A DNA stretch of 64,000 nucleotides from Ornithinibacter aureus (GTDB lineage Bacteria > Actinomycetota > Actinomycetes > Actinomycetales > Dermatophilaceae). Of the stretch, positions 7,961 through 16,739 are shown piece by piece (position 1 is the stretch's first letter; each line of letters opens with the position of its first letter). Location of the stretch: contig NZ_VMSB01000001.1 of the NCBI RefSeq assembly GCF_009858245.1, positions 62,001 to 126,000 of the forward strand, given 5' to 3'. Below the pieces are notes generated by a model. The model searched no databases. It saw nothing but the letters and a program-made list of their open reading frames with translations, and had not been told where the DNA came from. A program made the position numbers and the translations under genes.

Positions 7961-8250
7961 TGGACCGGTCGACTGCTCCCATCCAGGTCGTGTCCGACAC
8001 CGTCGACCCGGCCGCCCTCGTGCGGTTCTGGGCCGAGGCGCTGCCCCACGCGGCTACGCGGTGCCGGCGCCGCCCGGCGGCTTCCCGACTGGCCGGCCTT
8101 CCTCGCGGCCCAGGGGGTGCCCGAGGAGCACTGGAACGACGCATCGACGCTCGAGGCCGAGGGCCAGCCGCACCTCTTCTTCCAGCGGGTGCCCGAGCCC
8201 CAGGCCGGCAAGAACCGGGTGCACGTCGACCTGGTCGCCGTTTCCTCCTC
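7960..8250 (+). pseudogene. Glyoxalase-like (VOC) protein, at least two frameshifts
   Basis: Three frames must be joined to read the protein: IQVVSDTVDPAALVRFWAEAL in one frame, GYAVPAPPGGFP in a second, and DWPAFLAAQGVPEEHWND followed by HLFFQRVPEPQAGKNRVHVDL in a third. Together they match the small VOC-superfamily proteins common in actinobacteria, but the C-terminal third with the second metal-binding half is absent. No intact product is possible, so this is decay rather than programmed shifting. Confidence 0.75.
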
Positions 8251-8420
8251 GGCGACCGTGTCGGCATGTCCATCGTGCATCCCGGCAACCCGAACGCGCT
8301 CGGGATCACCGTCGGGTGCATCCGGATCGGGCGCCGGATCAAGGTGTGCCAGGAGTGCGGCTGGCTGTACTGCAGGTCGTCATCAAGGGCACGTTCTGAC
8401 GTTTGCGGATTGGGTCGGGC

Positions 8421-8815
8421 TCAGGTCGCGATGAGGTAGGTCTGTGACGGGCGCAGGGCGGCCAGGGCTCGGTCGAAGGTGGCGAGGCGGGCGCCCTCGG
8501 ACGCGGCGAGCGCGGCCAGGTAGACGTCGGTGACCTGCCGGTGGCCGCGGACGTCACCGAGGTCGACGTCGACGTACGAGAGCCGACCGGGCCAGAACCG
8601 AGCGCGGGGTGCGCGCGGACGTTACGCAGCACCGCGGCCGCCGTGTCACCGGTCTCGCCGAGTCGCAGCAGGAAGCGAACGAGGGCGCCTTCGACGACCG
8701 GGCAGATGGCGAAGCGCTCGGTTCCCGCGAGCCAGGTGGCCGCCGCATCGTGGTGCTCGTGCTCGATGACGGTCAGTGCGATGAGGGTGTTGGCGTCAAG
8801 CAGGAACGTCGTCAC
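8421..8815 (-). pseudogene. vapC: PIN-domain VapC toxin, single frameshift
   Basis: The first 73 or so codons give FLLDANTLIALTVIEHEHHDAA, the PIN start with catalytic Asp in LLDAN. Near 8603-8610 the frame breaks: in the next frame FWPGRLSYVDVDLGDVRGH continues the fold, through VTDVYLAALA and a later LATFDRALAAL, to a stop at 8421, the complete PIN C terminus. A one-base loss explains it. Without the C-terminal acidic residues the RNase should be inactive. The antitoxin gene upstream is intact and overlaps it. Confidence 0.85.
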
Positions 8816-9042
8816 TGCTCGTCCACGGCATCCGCGACGTCGGAATCCGTGATCCGACGGCCGACGGACAGCGTGGGCAGCCCGGTGCGTTCGTCGGTGG
8901 CGAGCAGGACGGGGGTGTCGAACTGCGCGAGGCCGCGCACCGTGAGATCGGCAATGACCGACGAGAGCGACTGGCCCCGCTCCTTCGCCAGCTCGCGGGC
9001 GCGGCGGTGAACCGCGGGGGGGAGGTCGACGGTCGTGCGCAT
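8812..9042 (-). CDS. vapB: VapB-like ribbon-helix-helix antitoxin
   Basis: A 76-residue protein from the ATG of MRTTVDLPPAVHRRARELA, a typical RHH N terminus with a TTVDLP strand and following helices, then a C-terminal toxin-binding tail (LLATDERTGLPTLSVGRRIT). It overlaps the vapC start by four bases as in intact vapBC modules. Since the toxin is broken, the antitoxin is an orphan here; it may still bind its promoter or neutralise other PIN toxins (inference). Confidence 0.8.
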   Translation of the reverse strand: MRTTVDLPPAVHRRARELAKERGQSLSSVIADLTVRGLAQFDTPVLLATDERTGLPTLSVGRRITDSDVADAVDEQ

Positions 9043-9153
9043 TCCTGCATCATAGGTGATGCGCGTCTTGATGCTCTCCGCCGTATCGGAACTGGTACGC
9101 ACGAGGGCCCCGGCCGTGGCCGGGCCCACTTCAAGCACTCGTCGAACGACGGG

Positions 9154-10115
9154 TCACTTCTTCTTCGGCGGAACCGTGCAGGTCGCCATCGCCGGGTTGC
9201 CCGCCGCGTCGGTGGCGGTGAGCAGCGCGTCGCCCTTGAGGGTGATCTGCCAGGCCACGGCGCCGGAGAACGGAACGGCCGACGGGGTGGAAACCGGCGC
9301 CTGGGTCAGCTTGACGTACGTGCCGGGCGCGTAGGGCTCGAAGCTGGCCGAGGGAACCGTGTCGGAGACCGTCACCATGACGCCGGGCAGGTTGTCGGGC
9401 GCCACGAGCTGGTAGAGGCCGGACTTCTTGTCGCCTGGCACCACGCTGCCGTCCGGGTTGACACCAGTGCCGCAGGCGACGGTGATCGCCTCGTCGAGCA
9501 CGACGTCCTCGCCACTGGGCACCGCCTGGGGCAGCGCCGGGTCGAAGGCGATGCTCAGCCCGGTGTCGCACACGAGGTTCGCCCTGACCTCGGCGGGCAG
9601 GTTCTGCAGGCCGGCGAGGATCGCGGCGCCGAGCCCTCCGCCGGGGATGCCGGAGACGAAGGTACCGCTGGTCGCAGCGGTGATCCGCGTCGCCTGACCG
9701 GTGACGTCGAGCCCGTTGGCTCCGACACGCCGCCGTCACCGATCTCCCACAGCGCGTTGAGCTGGGCCTCGGGCTCGTCTCCGCCGTCGCAGAGGGTGAT
9801 ACCGTCGACCGCAGCCTGCGCGACGGCGTCACTGGCCGTGAGGTCCTGGAGCACATCGAAGGGATCTTCCGGTGGGTCGCAGTACTGCGCGACGGCGAAC
9901 TGCGCGCCGGGCTGAGCGGCCTTGACGGTGGAGATGATGTTGCCCATCTCCGCCTTGGCGCTGGCGATCGGCGCGATCATGCTTCCGGCGTGGTCCACGA
10001 GCAGGACGATGTCCGGCTTCGGTGGGATCTCCGGGGTGGTGATGATCTTTGTGACGTGCCCTCGATCCTTGAGGATCGCTCGTGGTGGCGCCCGGATGGC
10101 AAGAACCTGTGCCAC
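9154..10115 (-). pseudogene. vWA-domain protein with internal deletion and frameshift
   Basis: The first part reads TTPEIPPKPDIVLLVDHAGSM and, later, AQLNALWEIGDGG, as in secreted vWA proteins. Near 9715-9725 it jumps frame into NGLDVTGQATRITAATSGTF and GLGAAILAGLQNLPAEV, then a Cys-containing beta-rich C terminus ending VPPKKK. The stretch that normally lies between these blocks (the central vWA strands) is missing, so a deletion caused the shift. The MIDAS site is also degraded: DHAGS replaces the usual DxS/TxS. No signal peptide remains at the start. Confidence 0.75.
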
Positions 10116-10186
10116 GGGTGAACCTTTCCACGGTAGGACCGCGACCCGGGAGCCGTAACTGGCCCGATCGAGCCATGGCGCACGAC

Positions 10187-10444
10187 TCAGCCGCCGGAGG
10201 GCTCCCTGATCTCGGCGCGGTCGACCTCACCGTCGACGAGGTCACCGGCCGCCGCGACGAGCAGCGGGTGCAGGGTCGTGTCGCCCCACCGGATGCGGGC
10301 GAGCAGCTCGTGGCGCATCCGTGGCTCCCAGAACTTTCGGATGTGGGTCGCGATCTCCATCGCCGCCTCGTCCCCGGGCAGGTGCTCGAGGTGGCGGACG
10401 AGGTCGTGCCCCATCCGCACGACCGCGGGCTCGGCGGTGCTCAC
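10187..10444 (-). CDS. fdsD: Formate dehydrogenase delta subunit
   Basis: An 85-residue protein ending the fds operon. MGHDLVRHLEHLPGDEAA followed by IATHIRKFWEPRMR matches FdsD, the small subunit found with soluble NAD-dependent molybdenum formate dehydrogenases, where it is linked to cofactor insertion or complex stability. It overlaps the fdsA stop by four bases. Confidence 0.85.
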   Translation of the reverse strand: MSTAEPAVVRMGHDLVRHLEHLPGDEAAMEIATHIRKFWEPRMRHELLARIRWGDTTLHPLLVAAAGDLVDGEVDRAEIREPSGG

Positions 10445-13287
10445 GGGCGACCCGCGACGGCATCCGCCGGGACGTGGGCGCCCGCGCCGGCCTGCGCCCG
10501 CGCCGCCTCGGTCACGACCTCGACCTGCACCGCCGTCACCTTGTACTCGGGGCAGTTCGTCGCCCAGTCCGAGTTCTCCGTCGTCACGACGTTGGCGCCG
10601 GTCACGGGGTGGTGGAACGTCGTGTAGACGACGCCGGCCGGCATCCGGTCCGAGACCTGCGCCGTCAGGCGCGTCGTGCCGACCCTCGACGAGAGCTCGA
10701 CGACGTCACCCGGGACGATGCCGCGCAGCTCGGCGTCGGAGGGATGGATCTCCAGGACGTCTTCGGGGTGCCACGTGGAGTTCGGGGTGCGCCGGGTCTG
10801 CGCACCGACGTTGTACTGCGAGAGGATGCGCCCGGTCGTGAGCACCAGGGGGAAGCGCCGGTTGGCCCGCTCGGTCGTCGGCACGTACACGGTCTCGGTG
10901 AGCTGTCCCAGGCCGCGCACGAACGACCCGACGTGCATCGTCGGCGTGCCGTGCGGGGCGGCATCGGTGACCGGCCACTGCATCGACCCCTGCGCGTCGA
11001 GGCGGGCGAACGAGACCCCGGCGAACGTCGGGGTCGTCGCGGCGATCTCGTCCATGATGTGTGAGGGGTCGGCATACGACATGGGGTAGCCCATCGCCGT
11101 CGCGATCTCGCACACGACCTGCCACTCGTCCCTGCCGACCCGGCTCGGCATGACCGGCCGCACCCGGTTGATTCGCCGCTCGGCGTTGGTGAACGTGCCG
11201 TCCTTCTCCAGGAACGAGGCCCCAGGCAGGAACACGTGCGCGAAGCGGGCGGTCTCGTTGAGGAACAGGTCGTGCACGACGACGAGGTCCATCGCGCGCA
11301 AGGCCGCTTCGACGTGGCTCGTGTTGGGGTCGCTCTGGGCGATGTCCTCGCCCTGCACGTACAGCCCCTTGAACGAGCCGCCGATCGCGGAGTCGAACAT
11401 GTTCGGGATCCGCAGCCCCGGCTCGGCCTGGAGGGTCACCCCCCACAGCGACTCGTAGATCTCGCGCACCTCGGGCCGCGACACGTGCCGGTAACCGGGC
11501 AGCTCGTGGGGGAAGGACCCCATGTCGCACGAGCCCTGGACGTTGTTCTGCCCGCGCAGCGGGTTCACGCCCACACCCTCGCGCCCGAGGTTGCCGGTGA
11601 GCATCGCGAGGTTGGCCAAGCCCATGACCATCGTCGAGCCCTGGCTGTGCTCGGTGACGCCGAGCCCGTAGTAGATCGCCGAGTTCGGCCCGGCGGCGAA
11701 CAGCCGCGCCGCGGCACGCAGGTCGGATGCCGGGATGCCGGTCACGTCCTGCGTCGCCTCGGGCGAGTGCTCGGGCCGGGCGATGAACGCCAGGTAGGCG
11801 TCGGCGTTCTCGCACCGCTCGCGCACGAACGGTTCGTTCCACAGACCCTCGGTGACGATGACGTGGCACATCGCGTTGACGAAGGCGACGTTGGTGCCGG
11901 GGCGCACGGGCAGGTGCAGCGCGGCCTCGACGTGCGGGGAACGCACGAGGTCGATGCGTCGCGGGTCGGCGACGATGGCCTTGGCGCCCGCACGCAGCCG
12001 CTTCTTCATCCGCGACGCGAACACCGGGTGGGCGTCGGTGGGGTTGGCGCCGATGACGAGCATGACGTCGGCCTGCTCGACCGAGGCGAAGTCCTGCGTG
12101 CCGGCGGAGGTGCCGAAGGCGTGGTTGAGCCCGTAGCCGGTGGGGGAGTGGCACACCCGCGCACAGGTGTCGATGTTGTTGTTGCCGAACGCCGCCCGCA
12201 CCATCTTCTGGACGACGTAGACCTCTTCGTTCGTGCACCGCGACGAGGAGATGCCGCCGATCGAGCCGGTGCCGTACTTCTCGCGCAGGGCGAGGAAACC
12301 CTCGGCGACGCGGGCGATGGCCTCCTCCCACGTCACGACCTGCCACTCGTCGTCGATGGAGTCACGGACCATCGGCGACAGTTGCCGGTCGCGGTGCGAG
12401 GCGTACCCGTACGCGAAGCGCCCCTTGACGCAGCTGTGGCCCTCGTTGGCGCCGCCGTCCTTCCACGGCACCATCCGCACGACCCGGGTGTCGTCGCCGC
12501 TGCCCTGCACCTCGGCCTTGAAGGAGCACCCGACCCCGCAGTAGGCGCACGTCGTGATGACGGTGCGTGACGGCATCCCGAGCTCGACGACCGACTTCTC
12601 GGTGAGCGCGTCGGTCGGGCACGCCTGGACGCAGGCGCCGCAGGAGACGCATTCCGAGGACAGGAAGTCGGTGCCGCCGGCGGTGATCCGCGAGTCGAAG
12701 CCGCGCCCCTGCACGGTGAGGGCGAAGGTGCCCTGGGTCTCGGAGCAGGCGCGCACGCAGCGGGAGCAGACGATGCAGGCCTTCGGGTCGTAGGCGAAGT
12801 ACGGGTTGGACTCATCGACCGCCTCGTCGAGGTGCGAGGCGCCTCCGAGGCCGTAGCGCACCTCGGTCAGGCCGACGTCGTGTGCCAGCCCCTGCATCTC
12901 GCAGTTGCCGCGCGCGCAGCCGGCGCAGTCGGTGGGGTGGTCGGACAGGTAGAGCTCCATGACACCGCGACGCAGCTGCTGCACCTGCTCGGTGCGGGTC
13001 GAGACCACCATGCCGTCGGTGCACGGGGTCGTGCAGGACGCGGGCGTGCCCCGCATCCCCTCGACCTCGACGAGGCACAGGCGGCAGGAGCCGAAGGCCT
13101 TCAGCGAGTCGGTCGCGCACAGCTTTGGCACGTCGATGCCGGCGATCTTCGCGGCGCGCATCACCGACGTGCCCGGCGGCACCATGACCGTGATGCCGTC
13201 GATGGTGACGTGCGCGCTCGGTTCCCCCCAGACCGGGGGTGTGCCGTGGTCGGGGGTCTCGAGGGCAGGCTCGTCGATGACCGTCAT
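10441..13287 (-). CDS. fdsA: NAD-dependent formate dehydrogenase, alpha (molybdenum catalytic) subunit
   Basis: A 948-residue catalytic subunit oxidising formate to CO2. In order: N-terminal [2Fe-2S] ferredoxin domain (Cys in CATDSLKAFGSCRLC), a CAGCARGNC cluster site, two [4Fe-4S] motifs (CIVCSRCVRAC, CVSCGACVQACP), a further CAYCGVGC cluster, then the molybdopterin domains. The residue in RVCHSPTGYGL is Cys where E. coli FdhF has selenocysteine. The start is the ATG before TVIDEPALE, overlapping the fdsB stop by four bases. Electrons pass to FdsB/FdsG and NAD. Confidence 0.93.
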   Translation of the reverse strand: MTVIDEPALETPDHGTPPVWGEPSAHVTIDGITVMVPPGTSVMRAAKIAGIDVPKLCATDSLKAFGSCRLCLVEVEGMRGTPASCTTPCTDGMVVSTRTEQVQQLRRGVMELYLSDHPTDCAGCARGNCEMQGLAHDVGLTEVRYGLGGASHLDEAVDESNPYFAYDPKACIVCSRCVRACSETQGTFALTVQGRGFDSRITAGGTDFLSSECVSCGACVQACPTDALTEKSVVELGMPSRTVITTCAYCGVGCSFKAEVQGSGDDTRVVRMVPWKDGGANEGHSCVKGRFAYGYASHRDRQLSPMVRDSIDDEWQVVTWEEAIARVAEGFLALREKYGTGSIGGISSSRCTNEEVYVVQKMVRAAFGNNNIDTCARVCHSPTGYGLNHAFGTSAGTQDFASVEQADVMLVIGANPTDAHPVFASRMKKRLRAGAKAIVADPRRIDLVRSPHVEAALHLPVRPGTNVAFVNAMCHVIVTEGLWNEPFVRERCENADAYLAFIARPEHSPEATQDVTGIPASDLRAAARLFAAGPNSAIYYGLGVTEHSQGSTMVMGLANLAMLTGNLGREGVGVNPLRGQNNVQGSCDMGSFPHELPGYRHVSRPEVREIYESLWGVTLQAEPGLRIPNMFDSAIGGSFKGLYVQGEDIAQSDPNTSHVEAALRAMDLVVVHDLFLNETARFAHVFLPGASFLEKDGTFTNAERRINRVRPVMPSRVGRDEWQVVCEIATAMGYPMSYADPSHIMDEIAATTPTFAGVSFARLDAQGSMQWPVTDAAPHGTPTMHVGSFVRGLGQLTETVYVPTTERANRRFPLVLTTGRILSQYNVGAQTRRTPNSTWHPEDVLEIHPSDAELRGIVPGDVVELSSRVGTTRLTAQVSDRMPAGVVYTTFHHPVTGANVVTTENSDWATNCPEYKVTAVQVEVVTEAARAQAGAGAHVPADAVAGRP

Positions 13288-14825
13288 GAACGCGCTCCTT
13301 GCGTGGTGTCGTCCGGGATGCCGAAGTCCTGCGGGAAGTACTCGATGGCGCTGCGTACCGGCATGGGGGTGAGGCCACCCATGGCGCACAGCGAGCCCTT
13401 GGTCATCGTCGTGCAGAGATCCTCGAGGAGGGTGAGCTGGGTGCGGCGCACGCCGTCATCGGGTGCGGCGATGACGCGGTCGATGACCTCGACCCCGCGA
13501 ATCGACCCGACGCGGCAGGGCGTGCACTTGCCGCAGGACTCCTTGGCGCAGAACTCCATGGCGAAGCGGGCCATGGCCGCGGCGTCGAGGGTGTCGTCCC
13601 ACACGACGATGCCGCCGTGCCCGACCATCGCCCCGGCCTCCGCGAACGCCTCATAGTCCATCGGCAGGGCGAACTGCGACGGGGGAAGGTAGGCGCCGAG
13701 GGGGCCGCCGACCTGCACCGCCTTCACGGGACGCCCGGATGCCGTGCCCCCACCGAAGTCGTTGACCAGGGTGTCGAGGGTGATGCCGAAGTCGGCCTCG
13801 ACGATGCCGCCGCGGGCGACGTTCCCCGCGAGCTGGAACACCTGCGTGCCGCGCGAGCGGCCCGTGCCCAGGGCCGCGTAGGCCTCACCGCCGTCGGCGA
13901 GCACCATCGGCACGGCCGAGAGCGTCAGCACGTTGTTGACGACCGTGGGGCGCCCGAAGAGCCCCTCGAGCGCCGGGATCGGGGGTTTGGCCCGCACCTC
14001 GCCGCGCTTGCCCTCGAGGGACTCGAGCATCGAGGTCTCCTCGCCGCAGATGTAGGCACCAGCACCCACCCGCACGTCGAGGTCGAAGCGGCGCCCGCTG
14101 CCGAGCACGGACTCACCGAGGATGCCGTGGGCGTAGCAGATCTCGATGGCGCGGCGCAGGGTGGTGATGGCGAGCGGGTACTCGCTGCGCAGGTAGACGA
14201 ACCCCTCCGTCGCACCGACGGCCAGGGCAGCGATGGCCATGCCCTCGATGAGGGTGAACGGGTCGCCCTCGATGAGCATGCGGTCGGCGAACGTGCCGCT
14301 GTCGCCCTCGTCGGCGTTGCAGCAGACGAACTTCACGTCGGCGGATGCCGTGCGCACCGTCTCCCACTTGATGCCGGCCGGGAACCCGGCGCCACCGCGC
14401 CCGCGCAGCCCGGAGGCCGTGACCTCGGCCACGACCGCCTCGGGGGTGAGCTCGATGGCGCGCAGGAGCCCAGCGAGGCCGCCGTGCTCCCGGTAGGCGG
14501 CGAGGTCGGTCGGCTCGATGACCCCGACCCGGGCGCAGGACACCCGGTGCTGGCGGGCCATCCACGGGTGGTCGTCGACGGCCCCGATGCACCGGTCGGT
14601 GTCGTCCAGGGCCCCGTCGAGCAGCGGCCCCACCTCGGCCTCGGTGATGTTGCCGTACCCGACCCGACCGCCCTCGGTCTCGAGCTCGACGAGCGGCTCG
14701 AGCCACAGCATCCCGCGAGAGCCGTGGCGCCGCACCGTGATCCCGGCGGCCGCGATCGCCTCGGCCACGGCGTCGGCGCCAGCGGCGACGGCCGCGCTGT
14801 CGCAGGAGACCCACGCGGTGCTCAT
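13284..14825 (-). CDS. fdsB: NAD-dependent formate dehydrogenase, beta subunit (NuoF-like)
   Basis: A 513-residue flavoprotein homologous to complex I NuoF. It has the RGRGGAGFPAGIKWE NADH/FMN motif, a following CNADEGDSGTFADR, GAGAYICGEETSMLESLEG, and the ESCGKCTPCRVG [4Fe-4S] site near the C terminus. It hands electrons from FdsA to NAD+. The ATG at 14825 overlaps the fdsG stop by four bases; upstream in-frame codons lie inside fdsG. Confidence 0.93.
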   Translation of the reverse strand: MSTAWVSCDSAAVAAGADAVAEAIAAAGITVRRHGSRGMLWLEPLVELETEGGRVGYGNITEAEVGPLLDGALDDTDRCIGAVDDHPWMARQHRVSCARVGVIEPTDLAAYREHGGLAGLLRAIELTPEAVVAEVTASGLRGRGGAGFPAGIKWETVRTASADVKFVCCNADEGDSGTFADRMLIEGDPFTLIEGMAIAALAVGATEGFVYLRSEYPLAITTLRRAIEICYAHGILGESVLGSGRRFDLDVRVGAGAYICGEETSMLESLEGKRGEVRAKPPIPALEGLFGRPTVVNNVLTLSAVPMVLADGGEAYAALGTGRSRGTQVFQLAGNVARGGIVEADFGITLDTLVNDFGGGTASGRPVKAVQVGGPLGAYLPPSQFALPMDYEAFAEAGAMVGHGGIVVWDDTLDAAAMARFAMEFCAKESCGKCTPCRVGSIRGVEVIDRVIAAPDDGVRRTQLTLLEDLCTTMTKGSLCAMGGLTPMPVRSAIEYFPQDFGIPDDTTQGARS

Positions 14826-15307
14826 GCCTGCCACCCCGTGGTGAGGGCCTCGATGCGCTCGGGGGTGAGGGCGGTGTGCAGGGTGCCGTCGATCTGCCCC
14901 GACGGGCCCTGGGCGCACAGGCCCAGGCAGAACACCTCGGCGACCTCGACGTCGTCGGAGGCGCTCCAGCGGTCGGTGGCTGCCGTGTAGGACGTCTGCG
15001 CCCCGCGGGCCTGGCAGGCCTCGCCGCGGCACAGGCTGACGCGGTGGGCGACCGGGGGAGTGCGCCGGAAGTCGTGGTAAAAGGTCACAACCCCGTGCAC
15101 GTCGGCCCGCGAGAGGTTGAGGACGTCGGCGATGACGGGGATGTCGTCGTCGTGGACGTGGCCGTGCGCCGCGACGACCGCGTGGAGGATCGGGAGCAGG
15201 GGGCCGCGCAGGTCGGTGAACTGCTCGGCGAGGGCTCGCACGGATGCCGCCCGGGCGGGGTCAGCCGGGGTGGGTGCCGCGGCTGGCGCGGGGCCTCGTT
15301 GACGCAC
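14822..15307 (-). CDS. fdsG: NAD-dependent formate dehydrogenase, gamma subunit (NuoE-like)
   Basis: A 161-residue thioredoxin-fold [2Fe-2S] protein like NuoE: CRGEACQARG and later CLGLCAQGP supply the four cluster cysteines. It is first in the fdsGBAD operon. The start is GTG with a GAGGAG ribosome-binding site about eight bases upstream. No fdhD-type sulfurtransferase follows, so the accessory protein must be elsewhere. Confidence 0.9.
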   Translation of the reverse strand: MRQRGPAPAAAPTPADPARAASVRALAEQFTDLRGPLLPILHAVVAAHGHVHDDDIPVIADVLNLSRADVHGVVTFYHDFRRTPPVAHRVSLCRGEACQARGAQTSYTAATDRWSASDDVEVAEVFCLGLCAQGPSGQIDGTLHTALTPERIEALTTGWQA

Positions 15308-15367
15308 GACGTCGACTCCTCAACGATGAGTGTGATCTGGGTCGCAACTGTACGCGCGGCTCGGGCG

Positions 15368-15411
15368 GAGTGTGGCGTGCACCCCGCGGAGGAGGGGTGC
15401 ACGCCACACTC
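15368..15411. terminator. Perfect 18-bp hairpin upstream of fdsG
   Basis: GAGTGTGGCGTGCACCCC and its exact reverse complement flank an eight-base loop (GCGGAGGA). It lies between the formamidase remnant and fdsG, both leftward. No T tract follows, but actinobacterial terminators often lack one. It may terminate transcription from the lost gene or act in the fds leader. Confidence 0.7.
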
Positions 15412-15419
15412 GTGGTTCG

Positions 15420-15637
15420 CTCAGAACGACGACATGGGCACTCGCGGCGAAGACCCCGTCGGCCGAGTCGTCGTTGACGATCGCCCCGTCGAATCACTCG
15501 CGGCAGTGCATCCGGAAAGAGTCCCCGGGCTTGACGTGGACGGCGGCCGGCACCTCGGGGTGCCAGCGGTTGTGGCCGACGTACTTCTGGTCGGTGAACT
15601 ACTTGGTCGAGTCGAGGGGGAAGATCAGTTCTGGCAT
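15420..15637 (-). pseudogene. fmdA: Formamidase remnant with two internal stops
   Basis: Reading leftward from the ATG at 15637: MPELIFPLDSTK, a TAG stop, FTDQKYVGHNRWHPEVP through VHVKPGDSFRMHCRE, a TGA stop where Trp is expected, then FDGAIVNDDSADG. This is the N-terminal ~70 residues of the FmdA acetamidase/formamidase family, which hydrolyses formamide to formate and ammonia. The remaining ~330 residues are missing. It sits just upstream of the formate dehydrogenase operon, which would have consumed its product. Confidence 0.85.
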
Positions 15638-15759
15638 CGGTGCGCTCCTGTGCAGTGGCGGCGGCGCTGGGCGCCGCGGGAGTGGATGGGAGGTGCGTGG
15701 TCAGACCATGGCCGGCACCCGGGACCTGACGGGATCGGACCACGACGACCGCCCTGAAG

Positions 15760-15765
15760 GACAAT
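15760..15765 (+). promoter_or_regulatory. -10 box GACAAT, leaderless start
   Basis: GACAAT lies seven bases before the ATG at 15773 of the DeoR gene and favours that start over the ATG three codons upstream, which sits on the box. Confidence 0.4.
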
Positions 15766-15772
15766 GGGCGGT

Positions 15773-16588
15773 ATGGACTCGTCTCAGGTCGCCCCGCCGT
15801 CGGCACCCGCCGTGCTCCCGGTGCACCGCTATGCCGCTGAGCGCCAGCAGCTGATCCTGCAGTGGGCCCGGGCCCGCGGGCGGGTCGAGGTCGCCACGCT
15901 CGCGGAGGAGCTCGCGGTCACCGCCGAGACGGTGCGCCGTGACCTCACCGCTCTCGAGCGACGGGGCTTGGTGCGCCGCGTCCACGGCGGTGCCCTGCCC
16001 ATCGAGCGGCTCGAGGTCGAGCCGACGCTAGCCTCACGACGCACCCAGGCGAGCACCCAGAAGCAGCGCATCGCCGCGCGGGCGATCCAGGAGCTGCCGG
16101 CCGAGGGGACGGTGCTGCTCGACTCGGGGTCGACGACCCTGGCCATCGCCGAGCAGTTCCCCACCGACCGCCGGCTCACCGTGGTCACGAACTCGGTGGC
16201 CATCGCGGCGACGCTGCACCCCTTGGACACCATCGAGCTCTACGTGCTCGGCGGTCGGGTACGTGAGCGCACCGGGGCAGCGGTCGGCCAGTGGCTCGAG
16301 TCCGCGCTCGCCGACGTCTGCGTGGACCTCGCGTTCCTCGGCACCAACGGCTTCTCGGTGGCGCGGGGCATGACGACCCCCGACCAGTCGGAGGCGATGG
16401 CGAAGCGGGCCATGTGCCAGGCCGCTCGCCGCACCATCATCGTGACCGACTCCACGAAGGCGGGCGTCGACCACTTCCACCGGTTCGCCCGACCCGAGGA
16501 GGTCGACCTCCTCGTCACCGACACCCAGCTCGACGACGAGACCGCGGAGCAGCTCGACGCGGCGGGGACGGACGTGGTCCGCACCTGA
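15773..16588 (+). CDS. DeoR/GlpR-family transcriptional regulator
   Basis: A 271-residue regulator: N-terminal winged HTH (RQQLILQWARARGRVEVATL, then TAETVRRDLTALERRG and VRRVHGGALP) and a DeoR C-terminal sensor domain with LLDSGSTTLAIAE and LYVLGGRVRERTG. Such proteins usually respond to a phosphorylated sugar. No sugar-kinase or transport operon adjoins it, so its target is unknown; it is divergent from the formamidase/formate dehydrogenase region, which is a possible but unsupported target. Confidence 0.88.
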   Translation: MDSSQVAPPSAPAVLPVHRYAAERQQLILQWARARGRVEVATLAEELAVTAETVRRDLTALERRGLVRRVHGGALPIERLEVEPTLASRRTQASTQKQRIAARAIQELPAEGTVLLDSGSTTLAIAEQFPTDRRLTVVTNSVAIAATLHPLDTIELYVLGGRVRERTGAAVGQWLESALADVCVDLAFLGTNGFSVARGMTTPDQSEAMAKRAMCQAARRTIIVTDSTKAGVDHFHRFARPEEVDLLVTDTQLDDETAEQLDAAGTDVVRT

Positions 16589-16633
16589 TCAGTGAGCGCG
16601 CCGGCGCGATTAGGGGGCTGGTCCGGGCGCTGG

Positions 16634-16639
16634 TAGCCT
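16634..16639 (+). promoter_or_regulatory. Candidate rpsO promoter (-10 TAGCCT)
   Basis: TAGCCT about 100 bases before the rpsO ATG would give a leader of ~95 bases containing GC-rich inverted segments (for example near 16675-16715). A structured leader fits known S15 autoregulation of rpsO, but this is inference. Confidence 0.35.
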
Positions 16640-16739
16640 TGAGCACTGCCGTGAGAACCGGCCGCGGATTCCAGAGAGCCCCGGTGAACCAGCCCGGGAG
16701 CGCCGCGCAGCGAAACCACAGGAAGAGAGTCGTCGCCCC

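Noticed and set aside
7960-8250. Programmed frameshifting in the VOC gene
   Set aside because: Two shifts in different directions without a slippery sequence and a missing C-terminal part indicate decay.
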